A DNA stretch of 64,000 nucleotides from Apostichopus japonicus (Eukaryota; Echinodermata; Holothuroidea; Aspidochirotida; Stichopodidae): positions 10,687,213 through 10,751,212 of the forward strand of contig NC_092574.1 in the NCBI RefSeq assembly GCF_037975245.1, given 5' to 3'. The translations under genes and the position numbers were made by a program. Every line of letters begins with the position of its first letter. Within the stretch, counting starts at the first letter, position 1. Below the pieces are notes generated by a model that worked only from the letters and a program-made list of their open reading frames with translations, ran no database searches and was not told where the DNA came from. Below, piece by piece: positions 15,601 to 29,354 of this stretch.

Positions 15601-16400
15601 TGTACTCTGGTCATGTTGTATGAGTGCCAGGATACCTTGTGGGGTACAGACAGTTAAATTACAATTTGTCGTACTGTACTCTGGTCATGTGGTATGAGTG
15701 CCAGGATACCTTGTGGGGTACAGACAGTTAAATTACAATTTGTCGTACTGTACTCTGGTCATTTGGTATGAGTGCTAGGATACCTTGTGGGGTACAGACA
15801 GTTCAATTACAATTTGTCTCTCAAGAACTTAATAAGAACTAAATCCATCTACCTAGCAAACAATGAAAATTCTTCAATATAAATTCAACTAATTGACAGC
15901 GATAATCTATACAAAAAAATACTTATCATTCGCATTGTAGGACCTAACATTATATGAGTACCAGTGTAGCTTGTGGGGTACAAAACTTAAATGTCATATA
16001 TATACCTTAAAAACAATGCGACTAATGGCAGCCTAAAGTAGATGCCTTCATTGCTATGAGTAGCCAACAATATTTTTTACAGTGCTTGATATACTGGATA
16101 ATAAATATTAACTTGTTGATTTTGTACTCTGGTCATGTTGTATGAGTGCCAGGATACCTTGTGGGGTAGGACAGTTAAATTACAATTTGTCGTACTGTAC
16201 TCTGGTCATGTGGTATGAGTGCCAGGATACCTTGTGGGGTACAGACAGTTAAATTACAATTTGTCTCTCAAGAACTTAATAAGAACTAAATCCATCTACC
16301 TAGCAAACAATGAAAATTCTTCAATATAAATTCATCTCATTGACAGTGATAATCCATACAGAAAAATACTTATCATTCGCATTGTAGGACCTAACATTAT
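9700..16400. repeat. Higher-order duplicated blocks within the satellite
   Basis: Private variants recur together. AATGCGATTAATGG is at about 9876, 12423 and 13991, with AATGCGACTAATGG at 16016. The deletion variant GGGGTAGGACAG is at about 10021, 12569, 14138 and 16164. CATTGACAGTGATAATCC follows each of them at 10195, 12742, 14310 and 16339. The steps between matching markers are about 2547, 1568 and 2025 bp, so whole multi-unit blocks were duplicated recently with differing internal lengths. Confidence 0.88.
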
Positions 16401-17099
16401 ATGAGTACCAGTGTAGCTTGTGGGGTACAAAACTTAAATGTCATATAAATATACCTTAAAAACAATGCAACTAAATGGCAGCCTAAAGTAGATGCCTTCA
16501 TTGCTATGAGTAGCCAACAATATTTTTTACAGTGCTTGATATACTGGATAATAAATATTAACTTGTTGATTTTGTACTTTGGTCATGTTGTATGAGTGCC
16601 AGGATACCTTGTGGGGTACAGACAGTTAAATTACAATTTGTCGTACTGTACTCTGGTCATGTGGTATGAGTGCCAGGATACCTTGTGGGGTACAGACAGT
16701 TAAATTAAAATTTGTCTTTCAAGAACTTAATAAGAACTAAATCCATCTATAGCAAACAATGAAAATTCTTCAATATAAATTCATCTAATTGACAGCGATA
16801 ATCTATACAAAAAAATACTTATCATTTGCATTGTAGGACCTAACATTATATGAGTACCAGTGTAGCTTGTGGGATACAAAACTTAAAAGTCATATAAATA
16901 TACCTTAAAAACAATGCAACTAAATGGCAGCCTAAAGTAGATGCCTTCATTGCTCTGAGTAGCCAACAATAACTTTGACAGTGCTTTATATACAGAATAA
17001 TGAAAATTCACATATTGATGCTGTATTCTGGTCATGTGGTATGAGTGCCAGGATACCTTGTGGGGTACAGACAGTTAAATTACAATTTGTCTCTCAAGA

Positions 17100-19130
17100 A
17101 CTTAATAAGAACTAAATCCATCTACCTAACAAACAATGAAAATTCTTCAATATAAATTCAATTAATTGACAGCGATAATCTATACAAAAAAATACTTATC
17201 ATTCGTATTGTAGGACCTAACATTATATGAGTACAAGTGTAGCTTGTGGGGTACAAAACTTAAATGTCATATATATATACCTTAAAAACAATGCAACTAA
17301 TGGCAGCCTAAAGTAGATGCCTTCATTGCTATGAGTAGCCAACAATATTTTTTACAGTGCTTGATATACTGGATAATAAATATCAACTTGTTGATACTGT
17401 ACTCTGGCCATGTTGTATGAGTGCCAGGATACCTTGTGGGGTACAGACATTGAAATTAAATTACAATATGTCTCTCAAGAACTTAATAAGAACTAAATCC
17501 ATCTACCTAGCAAACAATGGAAATTCTTCAATATAAATTCATCTAATTGACAACGATAATCTATACAAAAAAATACTTATCATTCGCATTGTAGGACCTA
17601 ACATTATATGAGTACCAGTGTAGCTTGTGGGGTACAAAACTTAAATGTCATATAAATATACCTTAAAAACAATGCAACTAAATGGCAGCCTAAAGTAGAT
17701 GCCTTCATTGCTATGAGTAGCCAACAATATTTTTTACAGTGCTTGATATACTGGATAATAAATATTAACTTGTTGATTTTGTACTCTGGTCATGTTGTAT
17801 GAGTGCCAGGATACCTTGTGGGGTACAGACAGTTAAATTACAATTTGTCTCTCAAGAACTTAATAAGAACTAAATCCATCTACCTAACAAACAATGAAAA
17901 TTCTTCAATATAAATTCATCTAATTGACATCGATAATCTATACAAAAAAATACTTATCATTCGCTTTGTAGGACCTAACATTATATGAGTACCAGTGTAG
18001 CTTGTGGGGTACAAAACTTAAATGTCATATAAATATACCTTAAAAACAAAGCAACTAAATGGTAGCCTAAAGTAGATGCCTTCATTGCTATGAGTAGCCA
18101 ACAATAGTTTTGGCAGTGCTTTATATACAGGATAATGAAAATTCACCTACTGATGCTGTATTCTGGTCATGTGGTATGAGTGCCAGGATACCTTGTGGGG
18201 TACAGACAGTTAAATTACAATTACAATATGTCTCTCAAGAACTTAATTAGAAATAAATCCATCTACCTAGCAAACAATGCAAACTCTTTAATATAAATAT
18301 ATCTAATTGACAGCGATAATCTGTACAGAATAAAACTTATCATTCGCATTGTAGGACCTAACATTATATGAGTACCAGTGTAGCTTGTGGGGTACAAAAC
18401 TTAAATGTCATATAAATATACCTTAAAAACAATCCAACTAATGGCAGCCTAAAGTAGATGCCTTCATTGCTATGAGTAGCCAACAATATTTTTTACAGTG
18501 CTTGATATACTGGATAATAAATATTAACTTGTTGATACTGTATTCTGGTCATGTGGTATGAGTGCCAGGATACCTTGTGGGGTACAGACAGTTAAATTAC
18601 AATTTGTCTCTCAAGAACTTAATAAGAACTAAATCCATCTACCTAACAAACAATGAAAATTCTTCAATATAAATTCAATTAATTGACAGCGATAATCTAT
18701 ACAAAAAAATACTTATCATTCGTATTGTAGGACCTAACATTATATGAGTACAAGTGTAGCTTGTGGGGTACAAAACTTAAATGTCATATATATATACCTT
18801 AAAAACAATGCAACTAATGGCAGCCTAAAGTAGATGCCTTCATTGCTATGAGTAGCCAACAATATTTTTTACAGTGCTTGATATACTGGATAATAAATAT
18901 CAACTTGTTGATACTGTACTCTGGCCATGTTGTATGAGTGCCAGGATACCTTGTGGGGTACAGACATTGAAATTAAATTACAATATGTCTCTCAAGAACT
19001 TAATAAGAACTAAATCCATCTACCTAGCAAACAATGGAAATTCTTCAATATAAATTCATCTAATTGACAACGATAATCTATACAAAAAAATACTTATCAT
19101 TCGCATTGTAGGACCTAACATTATATGAGT
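17100..19130. repeat. Recent ~1.5-kb duplication in the satellite
   Basis: The private variants GAGTACAAGTGTAGCTTG, CTGGCCATGTTGTATG and ATTGACAACGATAATC all occur twice in the same order, about 1.5 kb apart (for example the first at ~17229 and ~18746). This marks a recent block duplication separate from the one at 9.7-16.4 kb. Confidence 0.82.
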
Positions 19131-19139
19131 ACCAGTGTA

Positions 19140-22100
19140 GCTTGTGGGGTACAGAACTCAAATGTGATATAAATACACCTTAATGCATCTAAGTGGCAGC
19201 CTAAAGTAGATGCCTTTGAACATTGCTATTAGAAGCCAACAATAACTTTGACCTTGGTTTTATACTGGAATATGAAAATTCACCTATTGATACTGTATTC
19301 TGGTAATGTGGTATGAGTACCAGGATACCTTGTGGGGTACAGACATTTAAATTAAAATTTGTCTCTCAAGAACTTAACAAGAACTAAATCCTTCTACCTA
19401 GCAAACGATGGATATTCCTTGATATGAATTCACCGATTGACCGCGGTTATCTGTACAGTAAAATTTTTATTCGCATTGTAGGACTTAAGATTATATGAGT
19501 ACAAGTGTAGCTTGTGGGGTACAGAACTTTAATGTGATATAAATATACCTTAATGCATCTAAGTGGAAGCCTTAAGTAGATGCCTTCATTGCTATGAGTA
19601 GCCAACAATATTTTTTACAGTGCTTAATATACTGGATAATAAATATTAACTTGTTGATACTATACTCTGGTCATGTGGTATGAGTGCCAGGATACCTTGT
19701 GGGGTACAGACAGTTAAATTACAATTTGTAGTACTGTACTCTGTTCATGTGGTATGAGTGCCAGGATACCTTGTGGGGTACAGACAGTTAAATTACAATT
19801 TGTCTCTCAAGAACTTAATAAGAACTAAAGCCATCTACTGTACGTAGCAAACAATGAAAATTCTTCAATATAAATTCATCTAATTGACAGCGATAATCTA
19901 TACACAAAAAAATACTTATTATTCGCATTGTAGGACCTAATATTATATGAGTACCAGTGTAGCTTGTGGGGTACAGAACTTAACTGTGATATAAATACAC
20001 CCTAATGCATCTAAGTGGCAGCCTAAAGTAGATGCCTTTGAACATTGCTATTAGAAGCCAACAATAACTTTGACCTTGGTTTTATACTGGAATATGAAAA
20101 TTCACCTATTGATACTGTATTCTGGTAATGTGGTATGAGTACCAGGATACCTTGTGGGGTACAGACATTTAAATTAAAATTTGTCTCTCAAGAACTTAAC
20201 AAGAACTAAATCCTTCTACCTAGCAAACAATGGATATTCCTTGATATGAATTCACCGATTGACCGCGGTTATCTGTACAGTAAAATTTTTATTCGCATTG
20301 TAGGACTTAAGATTATATGAGTACAAGTGTAGCTTGTGGGGTACAGAACTTAAACGTGATATAAATATACCTTAATGCATCTAAGTGGAAGCCTTAAGTA
20401 GATGCCTTCATTGCTATGAGTAGCCTACAATAACTTTGACAGTGCTTTATATACAGGATAATTTAAATTCACCTATTGATGCTGTATTCTGGTCATGTGG
20501 TATGAGTGCCAGGATACCTTGTGGGGTACAGACAGTTAAATTACAATTACAATATGTCTCTCAAGAACTTGATTAGAACTAAATCCATCTACCTAGCAAA
20601 CAATGAAAACTTCAATATAAATTCATCTAATTGACAGCAATAATCTATACAGAATAAAACTTATCATTCGCATTGTAGGACCTAATATTATATGAGTACC
20701 AGTGTAGCTTGTGGGGTACAGAACTTAAATGTGATATAAATATACCTTAATGCATCTAAGTGACAGCTAGAGTAGATGCCTCCATTGCTATTAGAAGCCA
20801 ACAATAACTTTGACCTGGTTTTATACTGGAATATGAAAATTCACCTATTGATGTTGTATTCTGGTCATGTTGTATGAGTGCCAGGATACCTTGTGGGGTA
20901 CAGACAGTTAAATTACAATTTGTCGTACTGTACTCTGGTCATGTGGTATGAGTGCCAGGATACCTTGTGGGGTACAGACAGTTAAATTACAATTTGTCTC
21001 TCAAGAACTTAATAAGAACTAAAGCCATCTACTGTACGTAGCAAACAATGAAAATTCTTCAATATAAATTCATCTAATTGACAGCGATAATCTATTCACA
21101 AAAAAATACTTATTATTCGCATTGTAGGACCTAATATTATATGAGTACCAGTGTAGCTTGTGGGGTACAGAACTTAAATGTGATATAAATACACCTTAAT
21201 GCATCTAAGTGGCAGCCTAAATTAGATGCCTTCATTGCTATTAGAAGCCAACAATAACTTTGACCCTGGTTTTATACTGGAATATGAAAATTCACCTATT
21301 GATGTTGTATTCTGGTCATGTTGTATGAGTGCCAGGATACCTTGTGGGGTACAGACAGTTAAATTACAATTTGTCGTACTGTACTCTGGTCATGTGGTAT
21401 GAGTGCCAGGATACCTTGTGGGGTACAGACAGTTAAATTACAATATGTCTCTCAAGAACTTGATTAGAACTAAATCCATCTACCTAGCAAACAATGAAAA
21501 CTCTTCAATATAAATTCATCTAATTGACAGCAATAATCTATACAGAATAAAACTTATCATTCGCATTGTAGGACCTAATATTATATGAGTACCAGTGTAG
21601 CTTGTGGGGTACAGAACTTAAATGTGATATAAATATACCTTAATGCATCTAAGTGACAGCTAGAGTAGATGCCTCCATTGCTATTAGAAGCCAAACAATA
21701 ACTTTGACCCTGGTTTTATACTGGAATATGAAAATTCACCTATTGATGTTGTATTCTGGTCATGTTGTATGAGTACCAGGATACCTTGTGGGGTACAGAC
21801 AGTTAAATTACAATTTGTCGTACTGTACTCTGGTCATGTGGTATGAGTGCCAGGATACCTTGTGGGGTACAGACAGTTAAATTACAATTTGTCTCTCAAG
21901 AACTTAATAAGAACTAAAGCCATCTACTGTACGTAGCAAACAATGAAAATTCTTCAATATAAATTCATCTAATTGACAGCGATAATCTATACACAAAAAA
22001 TTACTTATTATTCGCATTGTAGGACCTAATATTATATGAGTACCAGTGTAGCTTGTGGGGTACAGAACTTAAATGTGATATAAATACACCTTAATGCATC

Positions 22101-25100
22101 TAAGTGGCAGCCTAAAATAGATGCCTTTGAACATTGCTATTAGAAGCCAACAATAACTTTGACCTTGGTTTTATACTGGAATATGAAAATTCACCTATTG
22201 ATACTGTATTCTGGTAATGTGGTATGAGTACCAGGATACCTTGTGGGGTACAGACATTTAAATTAAAATTTGTCTCTCAAGAACTTAACAAGAACTAAAT
22301 CCTTCTACCTAGCAAACGATGGATATTCCTTGATATGAATTCACCGATTGACCGCGGTTATCTGTACAGTAAAATTTTTATTCGCATTGTAGGACTTAAG
22401 ATTATATGAGTACAAGTGTAGCTTGTGGGGTACAGAACTTTAATGTGATATAAATATACCTTAATGCATCTAAGTGGAAGCCTTAAGTAGATGCCTTCAT
22501 TGCTATGAGTAGCCAACAATATTTTTTACAGTGCTTAATATACTGGATAATAAATATTAACTTGTTGATACTATACTCTGATCATGTGGTATGAGTGCCA
22601 GGATACCTTGTGGGGTACAGACAGTTAATTACAATTTGTAGTACTGTACTCTGGTCATGTGGTATGAGTGCCAGGATACCTTGTGGGGTACAGACAGTTA
22701 AATTACAATTTGTCTTTCAAGAACCTAAAAAGAACTAAATCCATCTACCTATATAGCAAACAATGAAAATTCTTCAATATAAATTCATCTCATTGACAGC
22801 GATAATCCATACAGAAAAATAATTATCATTCGCATTGTAGGACCTAATATTATATGAGTACCAGTGTTGCTTGTGGGGTACAAAACTTAAATGTGATAAA
22901 AATACACCTTAATGCATCTAAGTGGCAGCTAGAGTAGATGCCTCCATTGCTATTAGAAGCCAAACAATAACTTTGACCCTGGTTTTACACTGGAATATGA
23001 AAATTCACCTATTGATGCTGTATTCTGGTCATGTTGTATGGGTTCCAGGATACCTTGTGGGGTACAGACAGTTATATTAAATTAAAATTTGTCTCTCAAA
23101 AACTTAACAAGAGCTAAATCCTTCTACCTAGCCAAAAATATACCTTAATGCATCTCTGCGGCAGTCTAAAGTAGATGCCTTCAGTGCTATGAGTAGCCAA
23201 CAATATTTTTTACAGTGCTTTTTATGCCGGATAATAAATATTAACTTGTTGATACTGTACTCTGGTCATGTTGTATGAGTGCCAGGATACCTTGTGGTGT
23301 ACAGACAGTTAAATTACAATTTGTAGTACTGTACTCTGGACATGTGGTATGAGTGCCAGGATACCTTGCGGGGTACAGACAGTTAAATTACAATTGGTCT
23401 CTCAATAACTTAATCAGAACTAAATCCATCTACCTAGCAAACAATGAAAATTCTTCAATATAAATTTAACTAATTGACAGCGATAATCTATACAGAAAAA
23501 TAATTATCATTTGCATTGTAGGACCTAATATTATATGAGTACCAGTGTAGCTTGTGGGGTACAAAACTTAAATGTGATAAAAATACACCTTAATGCATCT
23601 AAGTGGCAGCTAGAGTAGATGCCTCCATTGCTATTAGAAATCAAACAATAACTTTGACCCTGGTTTTATACTGGAATATGAAAATTCACCTATTGATGTT
23701 ATATTCTGGTCATGTTGTATGAGTGCCAGGATACCTTGTGGAGAACAGACAGTTAAATTAAATTAAAATTTGTCTCTCAAGAACTTAACAAGAACTAAAT
23801 CCTTCTACCTAGCAAAAAATATACCTTAATGCATCTATGCGGCAGCCTAAAGTAGATGCCTTCATTGCTATGAGTAGCCAACAATAACTTTGACAGTGCT
23901 TTATATACTGGGTAATGAAAATTCACCTATTGATGCTGTATTCTGGTAATGTGGTATGAGTACCAGGATACCTTGGTGGATACAGACAGTTAAATTACAA
24001 TATGTCTCTCAAGAACTTAATAAGAACTAAATCCATCTACCTAGCAAACAATGGAAATTCTTCAATATAAATTCATCTTATTGACTGCGATAACCTATAG
24101 AGAAAAATACTTATCATTCGCATTGTAGGATCTAATATTATATGAGTACCAGTGTAGCTTGAGGGGTACAGAACTTAAATGTGATATAAATATACCTTAA
24201 TGCCTCTACTGTAAGTGGCAACTTAAAGGAGATGCCTTCATTGCTATGAGTAGCCTACAATAACTTTGACAGTGCTTTATATACTGGAAAATAAATATTA
24301 ACTTGTTGATACTGTACTCTGGTCATGTGGTATGAGTGCTAGGATACCTTGTGGGGTACAGACAGTTAAATTACAATATGTCTCTCAAGAACTTAATTAG
24401 AACTAAATCCATCTACCTAGCAAACAATGAAAACTCTTCAATATAAATTCATCTAATTGACAGCGATAATCTATACAGAAAAAAACTTATCATTCGCATT
24501 GTAGGACCTAATATTATATGAGTACCAGTGTAGCTTGTGGGGTACAAAACTTAAATGTCATATAAATATACCTTAAAAATAATGCATCTAAATGGCAGCC
24601 TTAAGTAGATGCCTTCATTGCTATGAGTAGCCAACAATAACTTTGACAGTGCTTTATATAATGAAAATTCACCTATTGATGCTGTGTTCTGGTCATGTGG
24701 TATGAGTGCCAGGATACCTTGTGGGGTACAGACAGTTAAATAACAATTTGTCGTACTGTACTCTGGTCATGTGGTATGAGTGCCAGGATACCTTGTGGGG
24801 TACAGACAGTTAAATTAAATTAAAATTTGTCTCTCAAGAACTTAACAAGAACTAAATCCTTCTACCTAGCAAAACATATACCTTAATGCATCTAAGTGGC
24901 AGCCTAAAGTTGATGCCTTTATTGCTATGAGTAGCCAACAATAACTTTGACAGTGCTTTATATACTGGATAATAAATATTAACTTGTTGATACTGTACTC
25001 TGGTCATGTTGTATGAGTGCCAGGATACCTTGTGGGGTACAGACAGTTAAATTACAATTTGTCGTACTGTACTCTGGTCATGTGGTATGAGTGTCAGGAT

Positions 25101-26935
25101 ACCTTGAGGGGTACAGACAGTTCAATTACAATTTGTCTCTCAAGAACTTAAAAAGAAGTAAATCCATCTACCTAGCAAACAATGAAAATTCTTCAATATA
25201 AATTCATCTCATTGACAGCGATAATCCATACAGAAAAATACTTATCATTCGCATTGTAGGACCTAATATTATATGAGTACCAGTGTAGCTTGTGCGGTAC
25301 AGAACTTTAATGTGATATAAATATACCTTAATGCATCTAAGTGGAAGCCTTAAGTAGATGCCTTCATTGCTATGAGTATAGTCAACAATATTTTTTAACA
25401 GTGCTTTATATACTGGATAATAAATATTAACTTGTTGATACTGTACTCTGGTCATGTGGTATGAGTGCCAGGATACCTTGTGGGGTACAGACAGTTAAAT
25501 TAAATTAATATTTGTCTCTCAAGAACTTAACAAGAACTAAATCCTTCTACCTAGCTAACAATGGATATTCCTTGATATGAATTCATTGATTGACCATGGT
25601 ATACTGTACAGTAAAATTTTTATTCGCAACGTTGGACTTAAGATTATATGAGTACCAGTGTAGCTTGTGGGGTACAGAACTTTAATGTGATATAAACATA
25701 CCTTAATGCATCTAAATGGCAGCCTAGAGTAGATGCCTTCATTGCTATGAGTAGCCAACAATATTTTTTACAGTGCTTTATATACAGGATAATGAAAATT
25801 AACTTGATACTGTACTCTGGTCATGTTGTATGAATGTCGGGATACCTTGTGGGGTACAGACTGTGAAATTAAATTAAAATTTGTCTCTCAAGAACTTAAC
25901 AAGAACTTAAACTTTCGACCTAGCAGACAATGGCAGTTCCTTGATATGAATTCATCTAATTGACAGCTGTAATCTGTTCAGGAAAATACTTTTTTACTCC
26001 CATTGTAGGACCTAAGATTATATGAGTTCAAGTGTAGCTTGTGGGGTACAGAACTTTAATGTAATATAAATATACCTTAATGCATCCTTGTTGCAGCCTA
26101 AAGTAGATGCCTTCATTGCTATTAGAAGCCAACAATAACTTTGACCCTGGCTTTATACTGGATAATGAAAATTCACCTACTGATGCTGTATTCTGGCCAT
26201 GTGGTATGAGTGCCAGGATACCTTGTGGTGTACAGAAAGTGAAATAAAACTTCAATTTGGCTCAAAAGAACTAAATCCTTCTACCTAGCAAACAATTGAA
26301 ATTTCTTGATATGAATTCATCTAATTGACAGTGGTAATCTGTACAGTAAATTTATTCTTTTCATTGTAGGACCTAAATATTATATGAGTACAAGTGTAGC
26401 TTGTGGGGTACAAAATTCAAATGTGATATAAGTATACCTTAATGCATCTAAGTTGCAGCCTAAAGTAGATGCCTTCGTTGCTATAAGATGCCAAACAATA
26501 ACTTTGACCCAGGTTTTATACTGGAATATGAAAATTCACCTATTGATGCTGTATTCTGGTCATGTTGTATGAGTGCCAGGATACCTTGTGGGGTACAGAG
26601 AGTGAAATTAAATACAATTTTTCTCTAAAGAACTTAAATTTTCGACCCAGTAAACAATGGAAATTTCTTGATATGAATTCATCTAATTGATAGCGATAAT
26701 CTGTACAGGAAAATACTTATTATTTGCATAATTATAGGACCTGAATATAATTTGAGAACCAGTGTATGGCTTGTGGGGTACAGAACTATAATGTGATATA
26801 AGTATACCTTAATGTATCTAATAGCACCCTAAAGTAGAAACCTTCATTTACCTTGTGGGATACAGACAGTGAGATTCCATTTGTTTCTCATGACCATAAC
26901 CTTCAACCTTGCAAACAATGCAAATATTACTTTGA
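19140..26935. repeat. Diverged right flank of the satellite array
   Basis: From about 19.1 kb the units switch to a different subfamily (GTACAGAACTTAAATGTG, CACCTTAATGCATCTAAG, GACCGCGGTTATCTG), and substitutions, indels and truncated units increase steadily. The last recognisable box lies near 26850, and by about 26935 the similarity is gone. A homogenised interior with decayed edges is what unequal exchange predicts. Confidence 0.88.
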
Positions 26936-29223
26936 TAAATAAAGTATTAACTGGAGATGACTTCATGGGCCATTCCACGTTAGAGCCAAATTTGACAAAA
27001 AAAAATCGATCTCCTCCTCACTCGGACATGTAGCTTAAGTCAGAAAAATATTTGCTTTATGCTTCTATCTGCAGTTGTGTTATGACAATTGGTTTAGCTA
27101 CTCTCATGCTGTATGAGATAGCATGCTTAAGTACACATCACGTAAGTTGCGCAGAGAAAAGAACAAAATTCTACTTCTTTGAAGAAACCAAGAAATCCTG
27201 TGGAGTGTTATGGAAAAAGAGCATGTGGAGGAATAAATTCAAGGCCAACTCTGATTGAAATATGTTATATGTAGGTTTTGGCAATGATACTACGTCATGC
27301 GTCTTGCATTGTAGAAAACAATCTAAGACCAAGTGATAGTTCACTGGAGGATGGAGGGCTTGGATACCATATTGGGGGAAATGAGCCCATTTGACAAACC
27401 TGATTGGCTTCTTCACTTTTCCGCAGCAAATCTGCCATATAATCAAAGGAAGGCTTCTTATAAATGTACAAGACCATAGTATCAACTGAAATTGTTGAAT
27501 ATCGAGATAGTGATAATTACACATAACAGAATGAATTGCGTATTAATTGCAACAAACCCTGCATCAAACAGCCAGATGCGTATTCCTACGTCAGGACACT
27601 ACGGGAGAGAGAACAAGGAAATTTTCAAATAACAGTGACTAATGGCAATAATGCGACAGTTTGTTTCAGTATTGGATCATAGAAACGAAGTATGGTAAAA
27701 TGTGGCCAAGACATACATACAAAGTATGCCAAACTGTAGCAGCTGGACGAAACAATTTGGGGGAATCCCGAAGTGACGTCAATTGTGACATCACTCAAAA
27801 TTACCCCACAGCTGTGGCCTCGCTAACCATTTAGTATATACACCAGCAGAAAACCAGCACATTTAAGATCTCAAGACATTTATGGTTCGCTTATTATTAC
27901 CTAATTTGACCAAAAGGTAGAAATTGAGGACAATCTTACCTAGGTTAGAGAGAACAAGGAAAACTTCATGTAGCCAACCGGAGACTAGTGGCAATAATGC
28001 AACAGTCTCTGCATGAGAGTCCCATGCTATGGACCACAAAATGCGCCTTAAATATGACATTTTGGCGGGGCATAATTTCCACCCATTAAATTTGGCAAAT
28101 TAGATCGTTGGGAATGGTTGTGTTTGTAATGCGGAATATGAAATCGAATATCCAGAAAATAATTACCTCAGCCCATGCTCCCCCCTCCTCCACCGGTGAA
28201 TATTTTTTATCCAACTGTTGAAAGTGATTTTCCCTCAACCGACCAGTGTTGGGGCCAAGGCCTCACTGCCTCCTTTATAATCACAATCCCCATTTATTGG
28301 GCCACTTCTAATAGGGCTCCTGGTATCAGTGGTTCCAGAATTCACGTTTGGAAAAGACCAAAATGAAGTGATAGTGATCAGGTACTGGTAGAGGGGCATA
28401 GGGGCAGGAACCGCCCCCCCCCCCGAACTGTTTAAGAAATAATTTTCAGGGTTCCTACATGCAAACTGGTAATATGTTAAGTCCAAAATCAAAATTCTTT
28501 TTAAGTTATTTTGATTGCCCTCGGGAGGGCGGGGGTGGGGGGTATCTACCTGTGGTCCTGAAGAGGGGTCTCAGAGAAGGGGACAATCCTTCCCCCTTGG
28601 AAAGTTGCTGCATTTAAGAGAGTTTTGAATTTTCTATAAATTTGGTAGTTTTTTAGTATGCTAAGCCCCCTCGTGGCCCCCAGGATCCACCAGTATTAAC
28701 AATTTCATCTGAAAGTAGCTATGGGAATAAATAGTGAGAGTTAATAACTAGAAATGTGCTTAAAAATTGCATGTAAAACAAGCCTATCAACAGTATCCAC
28801 AGTGGTACTGGGGGTGATGAGTTCTTCACAACGATACTGCATTCTTCTTATTTCATGAATCCCCTGTTCTCATTTGTTTGCCCTGTACATGCTTACCAAG
28901 GAAGGACCAATCAGAGATCCTATAGAACTTATGGCATTCAAAAGCTTGAGCTGAAAGAGTCACAAAGTTACAATCAAATTTGTGGCTTAACTCAGTTTGT
29001 TGATATTGCACATATAGAAGGTAGCAATGTCCTCACATAAGGACACACAGCAATTAAAGCTGCCTTAGGGGAAGTAATTGACCCTTTCATGGTGGATTAG
29101 CTTTCTGCCAAGGTCTTTTATTAGTTGAAACACAAAGACTTCAGTCCTTTATTTCAGTAGGCAAGGGGATTCAAATTAACTACACATGGCCTACCTTGAT
29201 TGGCAGAAGGGTGAGGGTGGGAG

Positions 29224-29255
29224 TAGGGAGCTGCTGTTAGAGTAGCAGCTCCCTA
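29224..29255. repeat. Hairpin, AGGGAGCTGCT inverted repeat
   Basis: AGGGAGCTGCT is followed after an 8-nt loop (GTTAGAGT) by its exact complement AGCAGCTCCCT, with one further T/A pair outside it. It lies about 65 bp from a second hairpin with the same stem sequence. Confidence 0.85.
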
Positions 29256-29311
29256 ATGGGAGGGTATCATGTTTTACTTTATTAGGTATTACTGTGTGGC
29301 AGTGGACAGTA

Positions 29312-29354
29312 CTTGTGTCAGGGAGCTGCTACTAGCAGCTCCCTGCTTGTGTCA
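29312..29354. mobile_element. Palindrome flanked by 9-bp direct repeat
   Basis: CAGGGAGCTGCT, ACT loop, AGCAGCTCCCTG forms a perfect 12-bp stem with a 3-nt loop (29319-29345). The direct repeat CTTGTGTCA lies at 29312-29320 and again at 29346-29354, directly abutting the palindrome. That is the layout of a target-site duplication around a tiny inserted hairpin, although chance or a template-switch event could also make it. Confidence 0.7.

Larger units (their letters stand above)
1..26935. repeat. Satellite array, ~382-bp dimeric unit
   Basis: Head-to-tail copies begin at 1, 382, 765 and 1139 (start word AATTGACAGCGATAATC) and continue to about 26.9 kb. Each ~382-bp unit holds two related boxes about 190 bp apart: one reads GAGTACCAGTGTAGCTTG then TGGGGTACAAAAC, the other GAGTGCCAGGATACCTTG then TGGGGTACAGACA. 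The unit is therefore an imperfect dimer of a ~190-bp ancestor, close to nucleosome-repeat length. Neither 382 nor the 74-bp sub-repeat is a multiple of three, so the short open frames in the array are not conserved between copies and are not genes. The left edge lies outside the window. A pericentromeric or other heterochromatic satellite is a reasonable inference but cannot be shown from sequence alone. Confidence 0.97.

Noticed and set aside
25204-26255. Three related minus-strand open frames sharing HSNEGIY and CIKVYLYHIKVLY
   Set aside because: They are translations of the same decayed satellite half-unit. The similarity reflects the repeat, not protein conservation.
1-26935. Possible CRISPR-like array
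   Set aside because: The repeated boxes are separated by sequence that is itself repeated, not by unique spacers, and the genome is eukaryotic.
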